From assembly GCA_001970955.1 (NCBI GenBank), contig MPUH01000047.1, positions 1-64,000 of the forward strand: DNA of 64,000 bases. The letters are read 5' to 3'. The notes beneath the pieces are model-generated. The model was not told the DNA's origin and did no database searches. It worked only from the letters and a program-made list of their open reading frames with translations. Positions 28,542 through 38,426 of this stretch are shown here, one piece after another. The DNA comes from Stentor coeruleus. Its lineage: Eukaryota; Ciliophora; Heterotrichea; Heterotrichida; Stentoridae. Numbering within the stretch: position 1 is the stretch's first letter; the number at the start of each line of letters is the position of its first letter. The translations under genes and the position numbers were made by a program.

Positions 28542-31500
28542 CTAATATCTAGGGTTTCTTCTAGAATCATCATATTTTCTTTCAGGAGAAGGAGGACGAT
28601 AACTCATCCCAGGATGTGGTGGCTGCATACCAGGGTGCATACCAGGGTGTAAACCAGGATGCATACCAGGATGCATACCAGGGTGCATATTAGGATGCAT
28701 TCCAGGATGCATTCCATGATGAGGTTGTTGATGCATTCCTGGATGAATACCATGAGAACCAGGTCCAGGTTGCATAGATTGTCCAGGTGGACCAGGTGGA
28801 CCAGGAGGACCAGGTTGACCAGGTTGCCCAGGTGGTCCAGGTCTAGGAAAATAAGATCCAGGGTACATTGGCTGTTGTGGATACATATACCCTGGCATAT
28901 AAGAATAAGGTGAAGGTCTTTGGACAAATTGTTGAGATAAAAATTGATTCACGTTCTGAACGCTATTTTGAGGCTGTTTCTGAGCTTCTTGTTCTACTTG
29001 CATTCTTATAACAGAAATCAGATTATTGATTTCATTGTTGTTTGGCCCTAGGTCTTGTGATGAGTTACTAGATTTCAAACTTTCCATTGCTTGTTTTAGA
29101 TTTGATAATATCTCACTGTAGTTTGCCCCACTTGATAATGCACTTAATGCTTCTTGTAATACTCTTGGGAGGTCTTCACCGTTCTCTCCTTTTTCTTCAT
29201 CGTCACCTGAGGTTATTGGGCTCATCTCTTCCCTTTCAGGAAGATCGTCTTCTTCAATTTCTTGCACGCTACTGGGGTCTATATTTGCTATAATTTCAGG
29301 GTCCATTAAACTTGAATTCGGTGCTGAAGACTTCTTGAAAAATATCAAACATCCAAGTTTGTCATGATCTGTAACGCTTGCAATTACTGACTTGTCTATT
29401 TTTTGGTTGATATTGATACGTAAAGTGTTTAAAAATGAATTGAAGGAATCGGTTATTGCTGATAGGTAAATAGTTAATGCATTATCTATGCGGATTACCG
29501 CAGCTCTACTTTTTTCTTTTAAGTCATTGACGAGTTCTGTGAAGTACTTTTCATGCGGTTCTGAAGGTTCTACCCAAGCAGTGACAATCGATCTACTGGC
29601 TACAGCTGACGAGTTTTGCGATATGTAAACTTCAAGCTCATTCTGCTTTGTCCTTCCATGCACAGAGAGCCTCGTAGTGAGTTTAGGGATTTTCTGAAAC
29701 AGCTCAATGCTTTCTACTGAAAACATATTCACTTTTATATTATGTTTGCCGTATTCTAAAATCCCAGTCCACACTTTAAGGAGAGATCCAGGCAACGCTT
29801 TGTTCTTCGGGGCACTTGACATGAATGGGTCATACAATTTTTGTTTCTTCCTATGTTTTTTGCGTTGCATATCATTTTTTTGTGCAAGTTCCATTAAGTT
29901 ATACTCTTGACCCATTTCATCAGGCATATCCCCAGCTTCTTCTTCGTCACTACTAAACTTTCCTTCTGGGTATACTTCATCATATCGATTTCTCCGTACT
30001 GGAAGATCTTCAGGTTTTGTTTCATAAGTACTTTCTGATGTATTAAAACCACTACGTTCAAGTCGAAGTTTACTTAATTCTTTCCATTCATCAGCTTGAT
30101 TAAGTTTTTCTTTAACTGATTCAGCTTGAGCTCGATATTTTTCAGCTACTGGGATTAGTTCTTTGGGTTCTTCACGTTTGATTAGTTTTTTTTCTTCAGC
30201 TTTTTTATCAAATGCTTGGACTTCGCTTAGTAAATTTGACACACTAAATCCAACAGCACGTGTTGATGGGATTAAAGGTTTTGGTTCAGGTTTAGCTTGG
30301 ACTGGGGCAGGTTTGATGGATTCAATCATTTTTTTGAGGTTCGAAATTTCTTTTTTTGGTTGGATTTTCTCAGGCTGGACCTTTTTTTTCTTTTGGGGCT
30401 CAGGATCAGGTTTTTCTGAAGTTTTTAATAGGGACCTGTGGATTGTGATACTTATTGGTGGGTTGCCGTCAAAGATTCTTTGGATGACTTTTGGGGTTTT
30501 AACTTCAGCTGTGCTTAGTAAAGATAGTTCTTCTACTGTGATTTCACCTTTGGCTAGTTTTTCTGAAAAACCCCCGTATTCTTGAAGGGAGGTTATTATG
30601 CTTTGCATGCTGATAACTGCTTTTTTATAACCGTTTCCTTGGAGGTTTGCGTATATGATTTCTTCTAACCTTTGGGAAATTTTTGATGATTTTTGAGGGT
30701 GTTTCGACCAGTTAAAAGCTAAATCTTTATTTAATGCACTTTCTATAGCACGTTGTGAAGCATGACGGTTTTCTATAACTTCGTTAAAAACTCCGCTTAA
30801 GGGTTCTTCTGGGTTGCTGACTTCGACTGGAGCTTTTCCTAGACTGATTCTAGTCTTGTGCTCAATCACTGCATGGGATAAGTCAAAAGGTAACTGCTCG
30901 GTCTCAGCTTCGATTTTTGTAATTTCTTCTAATGAGTTGCATTCAGAAAGTTGTTGTTTAAACTCTTCACCTCTACGAACATAAAGCTCTAATCGATCTA
31001 AATCTTCTTGCATAGAGTAATCTTTCATTTGTTCACCTTCATTGTACCAACCAAGGATTATTGAATAATTAACTTTTGTATTTTGTGACAATTGGAGTTT
31101 CCTTTTCCAAAGTTTGATTTTAACTTCTTTTTCTTCATTCCCCATATAAATACGCATATTATTTAGTTTTCCTGAGATATAATTTAATTGTTCTAAATTT
31201 GAAGAGTCATCATATACACTATTCACAGCTTCTTCAAGAACTTTTTTAGCATAATTAAGCTCAGCTTGCATATTTTCACCATCTTCAAGTCGAGCATCAG
31301 AAAATTTGTATTCATTAAGGAACTGCTCAACTTTGCTTCTTTCAATTTTGTTCTTACTTGCATGTTCTTTAAGAATTCTAGCTCTCAAACTTAAAGTTGC
31401 TGTTTTTTCTATAGTTTCTTTGATTTTCATTGAGGTTTCTGGGATGACAACTGGTAAACTCATAACTTCGCTTTGAAGGGTTTTGAACTCTGATAAAAAT

Positions 31501-34500
31501 GCCCTTTGGGAAACAAGGTCGTTGTATTTAACAGAAAATTCTCTACACTTTTCTAAGGTGCTTTTAACATAAACTTCTTCATTAGAGAGGATAATTTTGC
31601 ATGCTGAGATCTGTTTACCAAGTATTTCCAAATCTTCATACTTCATCTGTTTCGAATCAGGTCCCTGGCTTTCAAAGTTCTTAAACTTTTTCAAATCATC
31701 CTCAATCTGTACCCTAAGTGCATTCTGTAGTTTCAGTCTATCTAAAGTTGAATGGTCAAGATAATCTTTATTTAAATACTCAATCGAAGTAAAAAAGTCA
31801 TTCCATTCATCCAAAGAGATTTTCCCTTTAGTCTGAAGTAATTTCTGTCCACTTAAATTCCACTCATATGAACAAAGCTTAATACCATATCCTTCATACT
31901 CAATAAAAATACTAAAACAGTACTCTTTGACTATACTATAAAATTCCTTATAAACTGGGGTTTCAACAAGAGCTTCATAAGATTTTTTCGCTTTCTGTAA
32001 CAAATCCTCATATTTTTCCCTAGCAAAATACTCCTGTTGCCTAGCAAGCCATTTTTCTAAATCAGCTAAATCGTTTTTCATAATCGAAATTTCAGTATCA
32101 CAATTAATATTCAGTCCTTCTGCAGTTTGAAGTAATTCTTTTATTTGTAATAAAGATGGTTTAGGTTTTTCATTAGCTTTTTTCAAATAATGGTGGATAT
32201 CAAAAGCTTGAGAACTAAACCATTTTCTTGCTGAGTTATAGCTTGTATACCTATAAAGCCATTTTTCATATTCACTAATTGTATCGCTAAGAGTGACTAA
32301 ATATGACACATTACTTGGGATATTTAATAATAAAGCTTCTTGATTGACTTCATATAATTTATCGATCATTGGTTTTGTGTCGAAGAGTTTTTTTGAACTT
32401 AAGCACCAGTCTATCCATTTATCCCAATTTAGTATTTTTGAGTATTTTTCAGGAAAAATCATACCTAAGGATTCAAGTTTTTCTTTATAATTTTCAATAT
32501 TGGTTTTTAAATCGTCTAGATTTCCTTGTAATGCTTGTGATATATCTTGATTACATAGGGTTTCAAAAAAACTTATTGATTCATGGATTTTATTTAGAAG
32601 GTCTTGAAAATTTAGTAAAGTTGATGGAGTTGATTTTAAAGTTGAAGCTCTTTGCTCAAGGTCTTTGATTTGTTCTAAGGTTATTTCATCACAAAGGTTA
32701 AACCTTTGGTATTCGATTTCCCATAGTTTTAAGGTCAGATCTTGGAGCATTTCTTCAGCTTGGGTATCTCTGTAGATAATTTTTTCCCCTTTGCTGACTA
32801 GGTTTTTTATTATGTCTAGTTCACCTTTTTTCTTTTTGCGGAAGTCTTCATCGCGGATTTCGTCGATTTCTTGCAAGGTTTCTCTAGCTTGTTGTAACCA
32901 TTTTAATGACTTGATTTTTTCTTCAATTTGGTTCCTTTCTTCAACAAGCTCAACACGAGAGTTTTTTAGTTCTTCAAGAAGCTTTGAATATACTTGTAAA
33001 GGGTCAGATAAAGATACTTCCAGTGTTTCTTTAACTTTACCTTTTAAGTCTTGAACTGATTGGATCCTAGTTTGTAAAGCTGAAATAAATTCTTCATCAG
33101 CATTACACTCTTTAGCTTCAGCCATAAGCCCATAAAGCTCTTCTTCCTTATGCCTTTTATGAATAACCTCGCTGATTTTTTTATTGATATTTGCCCGTTT
33201 TTCTATTATTTCTAATTCAGGGAATTGGCATATGATAGATTTAGCTTCTCTTACAAGTAATGTGAGTCTTTGTGGAGGAACTTTAGACAAAATTGCTGTA
33301 ACTGCGCTCATTTGCCATGTTTCAGCTTCTTCAATTTTTTGAATTAAATTACCTTTATGGTCTTTAATATCAATAAAAGGGTGGATTTCAGACTCACCAA
33401 CTGCTAAATGTCCTTTGACTTGATCTAAATTAGGTAAAACTGCATTTGGTCCTGGGTTTACAATAGCTTCAGTTTTCCGCACCCATTCAAGAAATTCTTC
33501 ATTTTTATTAGCTGCTGCTTTCATGTATTGAGTCTCAACAGCCATAGTTTCAACTTCCTGTAGCAACACACTCAAATCATTTGCATCCATAGGCCTTTCC
33601 ATCATTCTATACTTTTTATCCCAATCCTCAGCTGACTTAATCTCATCTTCAACAACCCTAATTTCCGTCTGCATAGAAAAAGGTAGTGTTTTAGCTTTAT
33701 AAAGATAATTCTTAACATCATCAATACTAAGTTTCATACCTAAAATCTTACCCTGACTCGATTTAAGCTCTTCTTTTACTTCACTAAACCAAGAATCACA
33801 AGTTTGAATATGTTTTTTCAATTCTACCATACACTCAAGATCTTTAGAAAACCTTTTAAGCATAGTCTCATAAGAATTCTTAGCTTGTATCAATGAAAAA
33901 AGCTTAGAATTTTCTAATATCTCCCTTATCTGCCCTAAACTTTGGCAGTTTTCTATATAAGCTGTGATTTTCCCTATACTCGGTACTGTGATCCCTATAG
34001 ATTTTACATCATTTATATAAGCTTGTAGACGAGGGATCACAGACTCATCTGGGGTTTCTTTAATCAAACTACTAATTTCAGGTTCTTTTTCCAAAAGCTT
34101 AGACCCACTGTGTAATTTACTTTCAAGTTCAGAGACTTGGATTATTTTTATAGGCAATACAGTCATCATTGTTAGAATTTCTTTGATTTCATCAACACGA
34201 CATTTGCGTTTTATACAATTATCAACACGTAAAAATATGGATCGGGCTAGAATCACCCAGTCTTTAAGTTTAAAATTCGTAAAATTCGTCGGAAGCTCTA
34301 AAGCCATGAGTTTACTAGTTTGGTCTTCTTTATCAAGTTTCTGTTTTATCGTACTCCAACTATCACAAAACCTACAAAGGTAATGTTCGATTTTTTCCCC
34401 TAGTGCTTGAGAAACTTTCATACAATCTCCATGATACCATATATCACAAGCATCACAGGCAATCATAAAATGTTCCCCTTCAACATAATTCCTTTGACAA

Positions 34501-35063
34501 AAACAGTATTTTTCATGGTCTTCCTGATGGGTCGAGCAATAATATTCGCCTTTCGTCAGAAAATCAAAGATACCAACAGGGTGTTGTTGTAAAGCGCAAT
34601 TTAGATGGGCTCGCAAGTTGCAGTCTCCACATTTAAAAGTCCCATATGAGTGATTTGAGCAGATACTACACTTATACTTAGTATTAGAAGCTGCAAAATG
34701 ACTTAAGGTCATTATCGAATAGTTTGTGACTAGGGACATTGAAATCCCACATGTGACGTGGAGCCATTTATCTTGGACTTTCTTCATAGCGCCATTTGGT
34801 TGGTTGCAAATTTCACAAAGGCAATTTGAGGATGGACCTAATTCTAGGCACCTATCACAAAAAAACATCTTTTCTGAGCCTGTTGGCAGACCATAGCAAG
34901 CTTTATGCACAGAGAGCATACAAGCTTTACAGTAATGAAGACTTGTCTTGAGTTCTGACTTCAGAGTAGAGCTGGCTTCTTTTTTCCAACATACCTGACA
35001 CCTATCCTGAATATTATTTACGGATGAAGGCACGTCGTTTTCTGAGTACAGGGGGTCTGACAT
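28542..35063 (-). CDS. PHD-finger / TFIIS-middle / SPOC chromatin-transcription protein
   Basis: 2173 residues, ATG at 35063. N-terminal Cys/His modules: a PHD finger (residues ~21-75), a zinc knuckle plus second atypical PHD (~78-185) together resembling the PHD-Zn-PHD unit of BRPF/JADE/AF10 histone H3 readers, then a third PHD (CFCQRNYVEGEHFMIACDAC, ~187-238) of the H3K4me-binding type. Residues ~250-1400 are an uninterrupted helical region. Residues ~1424-1530 match the TFIIS central domain (IYANLQGNGYKKAVISMQSI, later GEITVEELSLLSTAEV). Residues ~1755-1910 match SPOC. The C-terminus has a collagen-like GPPGPPGPPGQ stretch and HPGM repeats. PHD/TFIIS-M/SPOC is the layout of yeast Bye1 and animal DIDO/PHF3, which dock on RNA polymerase II. 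The added PHD-Zn-PHD and huge helical insert are unusual. Confidence 0.85.
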   Translation of the reverse strand: MSDPLYSENDVPSSVNNIQDRCQVCWKKEASSTLKSELKTSLHYCKACMLSVHKACYGLPTGSEKMFFCDRCLELGPSSNCLCEICNQPNGAMKKVQDKWLHVTCGISMSLVTNYSIMTLSHFAASNTKYKCSICSNHSYGTFKCGDCNLRAHLNCALQQHPVGIFDFLTKGEYYCSTHQEDHEKYCFCQRNYVEGEHFMIACDACDIWYHGDCMKVSQALGEKIEHYLCRFCDSWSTIKQKLDKEDQTSKLMALELPTNFTNFKLKDWVILARSIFLRVDNCIKRKCRVDEIKEILTMMTVLPIKIIQVSELESKLHSGSKLLEKEPEISSLIKETPDESVIPRLQAYINDVKSIGITVPSIGKITAYIENCQSLGQIREILENSKLFSLIQAKNSYETMLKRFSKDLECMVELKKHIQTCDSWFSEVKEELKSSQGKILGMKLSIDDVKNYLYKAKTLPFSMQTEIRVVEDEIKSAEDWDKKYRMMERPMDANDLSVLLQEVETMAVETQYMKAAANKNEEFLEWVRKTEAIVNPGPNAVLPNLDQVKGHLAVGESEIHPFIDIKDHKGNLIQKIEEAETWQMSAVTAILSKVPPQRLTLLVREAKSIICQFPELEIIEKRANINKKISEVIHKRHKEEELYGLMAEAKECNADEEFISALQTRIQSVQDLKGKVKETLEVSLSDPLQVYSKLLEELKNSRVELVEERNQIEEKIKSLKWLQQARETLQEIDEIRDEDFRKKKKGELDIIKNLVSKGEKIIYRDTQAEEMLQDLTLKLWEIEYQRFNLCDEITLEQIKDLEQRASTLKSTPSTLLNFQDLLNKIHESISFFETLCNQDISQALQGNLDDLKTNIENYKEKLESLGMIFPEKYSKILNWDKWIDWCLSSKKLFDTKPMIDKLYEVNQEALLLNIPSNVSYLVTLSDTISEYEKWLYRYTSYNSARKWFSSQAFDIHHYLKKANEKPKPSLLQIKELLQTAEGLNINCDTEISIMKNDLADLEKWLARQQEYFAREKYEDLLQKAKKSYEALVETPVYKEFYSIVKEYCFSIFIEYEGYGIKLCSYEWNLSGQKLLQTKGKISLDEWNDFFTSIEYLNKDYLDHSTLDRLKLQNALRVQIEDDLKKFKNFESQGPDSKQMKYEDLEILGKQISACKIILSNEEVYVKSTLEKCREFSVKYNDLVSQRAFLSEFKTLQSEVMSLPVVIPETSMKIKETIEKTATLSLRARILKEHASKNKIERSKVEQFLNEYKFSDARLEDGENMQAELNYAKKVLEEAVNSVYDDSSNLEQLNYISGKLNNMRIYMGNEEKEVKIKLWKRKLQLSQNTKVNYSIILGWYNEGEQMKDYSMQEDLDRLELYVRRGEEFKQQLSECNSLEEITKIEAETEQLPFDLSHAVIEHKTRISLGKAPVEVSNPEEPLSGVFNEVIENRHASQRAIESALNKDLAFNWSKHPQKSSKISQRLEEIIYANLQGNGYKKAVISMQSIITSLQEYGGFSEKLAKGEITVEELSLLSTAEVKTPKVIQRIFDGNPPISITIHRSLLKTSEKPDPEPQKKKKVQPEKIQPKKEISNLKKMIESIKPAPVQAKPEPKPLIPSTRAVGFSVSNLLSEVQAFDKKAEEKKLIKREEPKELIPVAEKYRAQAESVKEKLNQADEWKELSKLRLERSGFNTSESTYETKPEDLPVRRNRYDEVYPEGKFSSDEEEAGDMPDEMGQEYNLMELAQKNDMQRKKHRKKQKLYDPFMSSAPKNKALPGSLLKVWTGILEYGKHNIKVNMFSVESIELFQKIPKLTTRLSVHGRTKQNELEVYISQNSSAVASRSIVTAWVEPSEPHEKYFTELVNDLKEKSRAAVIRIDNALTIYLSAITDSFNSFLNTLRININQKIDKSVIASVTDHDKLGCLIFFKKSSAPNSSLMDPEIIANIDPSSVQEIEEDDLPEREEMSPITSGDDEEKGENGEDLPRVLQEALSALSSGANYSEILSNLKQAMESLKSSNSSQDLGPNNNEINNLISVIRMQVEQEAQKQPQNSVQNVNQFLSQQFVQRPSPYSYMPGYMYPQQPMYPGSYFPRPGPPGQPGQPGPPGPPGPPGQSMQPGPGSHGIHPGMHQQPHHGMHPGMHPNMHPGMHPGMHPGLHPGMHPGMQPPHPGMSYRPPSPERKYDDSRRNPRY

Positions 35064-35761
35064 TATTTATATATTTTGATATGATAAGAAATGCTTAAAA
35101 GATTTCAGATGATAATTGCTTTAAGATAAGAGATGTAAAGGATTTTATAAGAGAAAAAATAGATGTTAAAAGGAAAGTTTTTGATTTTATGATTAAATGG
35201 TTGAGAAAGATTTATAGTTTGATTTAAGAATAATGGAAGGTGGGAATTGGACATAGGGTGTTAGTATATTGTAAGATGCTAGGATAAGGGTATGTGAGGA
35301 TTTTTAGGATGAGGGTTTTAGGTTTTTTGGTAAGAATATGGATGTGGGTTTGAAAAGTTTTAGGATTTTTTGAGGAATTTTTTATTGAAGAATTAGTTTT
35401 GGTCTTTGTAGGAAAATTTTGAGTTAAGTAGTTTTGCTTGACTGCTATGAATAAGATAGGATTTTATGTTAAGGTTATATAGAAAAATTATTATTTCTTA
35501 AAACTATTCAATTTTTTTAAATTATAATGCAGTTTATAGCTGATATTGTTTATCTCGTTACATAAAATCGATTTTTTCAATTGTATCTCAACAAATCTTA
35601 ATCTTACCTGATTTCTCATTCTAATTAATATTAAACCTAAACTTCCTATATCCTATCTTTTTCTTTTAAAACTTACTTATCATTCCATCCCTTCAACATG
35701 AAAAAGCATATTTCATCATATCTTCTTTCATAATAAAATACTAATCAAAAGGTTTAGTTAA
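35064..35761. other. Intergenic gap upstream of the PHD/SPOC gene
   Basis: About 700 bases. Bases 35080-35450 are strongly G/T-rich on the + strand and contain TAGGGTGTTAG (35254-35264), the G-strand form of the telomere unit; 35560-35720 is C-rich. It probably holds the promoter of the minus-strand gene ending at 35063, but no specific element is recognised. Confidence 0.5.
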
Positions 35762-36055
35762 CTAATGATGAGATTCACGGTGTATTGCAGGCTCTCTATA
35801 GAAAACTTCTTGTTCCATAAGATTCTTAGCATGAATTCTTGTTTGAACAGTCTCTTCATAGTCACAAACGTCTTCTAATATTATCCTCCGATACCAATCG
35901 AAATACACTGCAAATAAACCCCCAACAATCATGTAGATTGGGAATTCCCATGGACCTTTTTATATCTTACGATTAAAATGAGTCACACGCTTAGACTTGC
36001 TGTTACCTAGCTTGATAAAGTAGCCAACACTTGCTCCAAGCCAAAATAATCCCAT
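35762..36055 (-). CDS. Small single-pass membrane protein, 92 aa, one 15-nt intron
   Basis: A compact gene hidden by an intron. ATG is at 36053-36055, exons are 36055-35971 and 35955-35762, and TAG is at 35762-35764. Splicing gives exactly 93 codons. The N-terminus MGLFWLGASVGYFIKLG is hydrophobic. The middle WEFPIYMIVGGLFAVYFDWYRR is a strong transmembrane segment followed by Arg. The C-terminus is charged and ends HRESHH. Size and layout resemble small accessory subunits of mitochondrial respiratory complexes, but I cannot assign a family. It is supported by the splice signal, exact frame restoration and non-random protein character. Confidence 0.7.
35956..35970 (-). other. 15-nt intron in small membrane protein gene
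   Basis: On the minus strand this reads GTAAGATATAAAAAG and contains an in-frame TAA. Removing it splits no residue pattern and joins VTHFNR to PWEFP. A at position 10. Confidence 0.8.
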
Positions 36056-36610
36056 ATTTATTATATTTGGCAAAAAAATATATCGAATTATGATTTTTGG
36101 GATTTGTGATGGAGGATGAGGGATTATAGAAATTAGGATTTGAGAATTTTTGAAGATAAGATTGAAGGATAGTGGGTTTATGTTCTAATAATTGGAATTA
36201 TATTTTTGGAGGAAGATTTTTGTTTGAAAAGTTAGATTTTTGATATTAGGAATTTATTTTTTATGTTGATTTTATTTGTGATAAAGATTTTATGGATTGA
36301 TAAGTTGAGTGCTGTGCTTATGTTTTTTTTTATGTAAATATGTATTAGGAGAAGATACTTTTGTTTTGGTTATGCTTATTATGATATCTAGTTATTTTTT
36401 TGGTTGTTTATAGGAATTATCTTACATATTAAAATCAACTAAACACTTGTNTTGATAAGTTGAGTGCTGTGCTTATGTTTTTTTTTATGTAAATATGTAT
36501 TAGGAGAAGATACTTGTGTTTTGGTTATGCTTATTATGATATCTAGTTATTTGTTTGGTTGTTTATAGGAATTATCTTACATATTAAAATCAACTAAACA
36601 CTTGCTGATA
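36056..36610. other. Intergenic gap with N junction at 36451
   Basis: G/T-rich left part. The ~150 bases before the N (TTGATAAGTTGAGTGCTGTG onward) recur after it with about two substitutions. No gene or RNA is recognised. Confidence 0.65.
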
Positions 36611-37945
36611 TTAAATCGGTATAAAACTCTTGAGTCTATCATTAATATGTGTTTTCACTATATTCTCCTGCTTCGAAATAATTTCATTACATTTCTTCAA
36701 CACAACTGATGCATAATTCTTAATATCATTTTTCTTCCAATCCTTAGCAATACTCCCAATTATTCTCAAACTTTTTTCCACATAAAACATATCCGCCCCA
36801 CTAGTCTTCCTCAACACACCTTCAGAAATCTTTTCAAAAAGTATCAAAAGTTCACTATCATTTCTTCTATACTCAGCTTCCTTTAAACTTTTAAACAAAA
36901 CAAACCAACTTTCATGTTTTTTATCATCATGAATCTCTTTTATTTTCCTTTCTAAATTACTTGCTAATAGCATATATTTTTCTTTTAATTCTATAACAGA
37001 TTCTCTGTTTGTTAAGTCTTTTAATACTTTTTCCCCATTGAGTTTTATGAAATGGTCTATAATCCTACTTTTCGGTTCATCAAGAAGGGTTAGAAAAATA
37101 TTGAGAATTTCTGATGTCCGGTCTATTGAGCAGAATTTCAGTTCATCAAGAGCTTTTTTTATAGAAATTTCAGTGTTTTCTATACGAGGGAAAATTTTTT
37201 TTGATATTGAGGATTGGGGGGTTTTTATAATCGACTTTTCTGATGGTATGGTTTCAGGCTTTTTTTCTTGAGTATTTTGATATTCTGTGTTTTGTAGGTT
37301 TATTTCAGGTTTATGGTCTTGAAATCTTTTTTCTAAAGGGCTTTGGTCCTTTTTTTCATAGTATTTTGGGATCTTGTCGTTTTGTGTATAGATTTCATTT
37401 TTTAATATTTCAGGTTTTTTATTTTGCGTATCTTTTGTAAGGGTATAGAAATCGGGATTCTTCTCAGGTTTTCTTATGGGACCTTCCTTTTTCTGGTATA
37501 TTTGCCGATCTTTGGCAAGTGTATCTTCTATTTCTCTATACCTTTCAGGGCCTTGGGAAAAATTACTAACCTTATTTTCGCTTTTTCTTAAAATATCTTC
37601 ATGATTCCTATCTGTATCCTCACAAAGTCTGTAATTTTTATCGCTATTCTTAATTTTTACTTCATCTTTTCCTCCAAGATAAGTTTTATTTTCCAAGGAC
37701 TTTTCAATCATATTCTCTTTTTTCTCCATATCCTCATTGATTTTCCTAAGCTTCTTAAGTTTACCACTAGTTTTATTTATCCCTCTTTTTAAAGGAATTT
37801 TATTTTCATCTTGTACTTCAAAGTAACTATCATCATTTTTTTTAAATTCAAGTTCAAACCTTTTTTTCATACGATGCAAGTAATCATCCTTAAGCGAGTC
37901 GACCATAGACGTGAACTCTTTTATGAGCAAATCTTTAAGATCCAT
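36611..37945 (-). CDS. Hypothetical Lys/Glu-rich protein, 444 aa
   Basis: ATG at 37945, stop at 36611. The first ~30 residues are helical and amphipathic. Residues ~40-250 are charged and rich in Lys, Glu and Pro with loosely repeated EKKPE-like stretches, probably disordered. Residues ~255-444 look like a folded all-helical domain (KKALDELKFCSIDRTSEILN through YASVVLKKCNEIISK). I do not recognise the family. Divergent from the TPR gene at 38427 across a 480-base AT-rich spacer. Confidence 0.7.
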   Translation of the reverse strand: MDLKDLLIKEFTSMVDSLKDDYLHRMKKRFELEFKKNDDSYFEVQDENKIPLKRGINKTSGKLKKLRKINEDMEKKENMIEKSLENKTYLGGKDEVKIKNSDKNYRLCEDTDRNHEDILRKSENKVSNFSQGPERYREIEDTLAKDRQIYQKKEGPIRKPEKNPDFYTLTKDTQNKKPEILKNEIYTQNDKIPKYYEKKDQSPLEKRFQDHKPEINLQNTEYQNTQEKKPETIPSEKSIIKTPQSSISKKIFPRIENTEISIKKALDELKFCSIDRTSEILNIFLTLLDEPKSRIIDHFIKLNGEKVLKDLTNRESVIELKEKYMLLASNLERKIKEIHDDKKHESWFVLFKSLKEAEYRRNDSELLILFEKISEGVLRKTSGADMFYVEKSLRIIGSIAKDWKKNDIKNYASVVLKKCNEIISKQENIVKTHINDRLKSFIPI

Positions 37946-38426
37946 AATATAAAATATAAATTATAATTTTTCACTAAGATATGATTTATTATTCAAATTT
38001 TTGGGGTTAAACATTCAAACTAAAAGCTTTTTATCTGAGTAAGATCTGATAATAATCAAAAAAATTGTTATAAGAGATCTTCAAGAAGATGTCTATAGCT
38101 TAATCATTTTATTATTATAACACAAATTCATAAGATAAAATAAATCATAAAAAATATATTCTATAAAAGTAATATCTAACTTCAGGTATATAAAACATTA
38201 TAACCAATACAAAAACCTGTTATATTTTTCTATAATTTCTATTAACCTTAACTTTATACAATTATATATACAAATTTTTCTATAGATTTTCTTATGATTG
38301 TTCATTTAATATACTAGTGAATAAAATTTTCAAATAGGCCAACAAGTGTATCTTATATGATATCAGTTTTTTCCATTAGAGAAATGCTCTGATATTGTAT
38401 AAAGCCAGGGATTTGATAAAATTTAT
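37946..38426. other. Divergent AT-rich intergenic region
   Basis: About 480 bases between two diverging genes, so it presumably holds both promoters. Very AT-rich; no element recognised. Confidence 0.5.

Noticed and set aside
28604-28927. Frames overlapping the HPGM repeats on both strands
   Set aside because: Alternate-phase readings of the repetitive C-terminal coding region of the PHD/SPOC gene.
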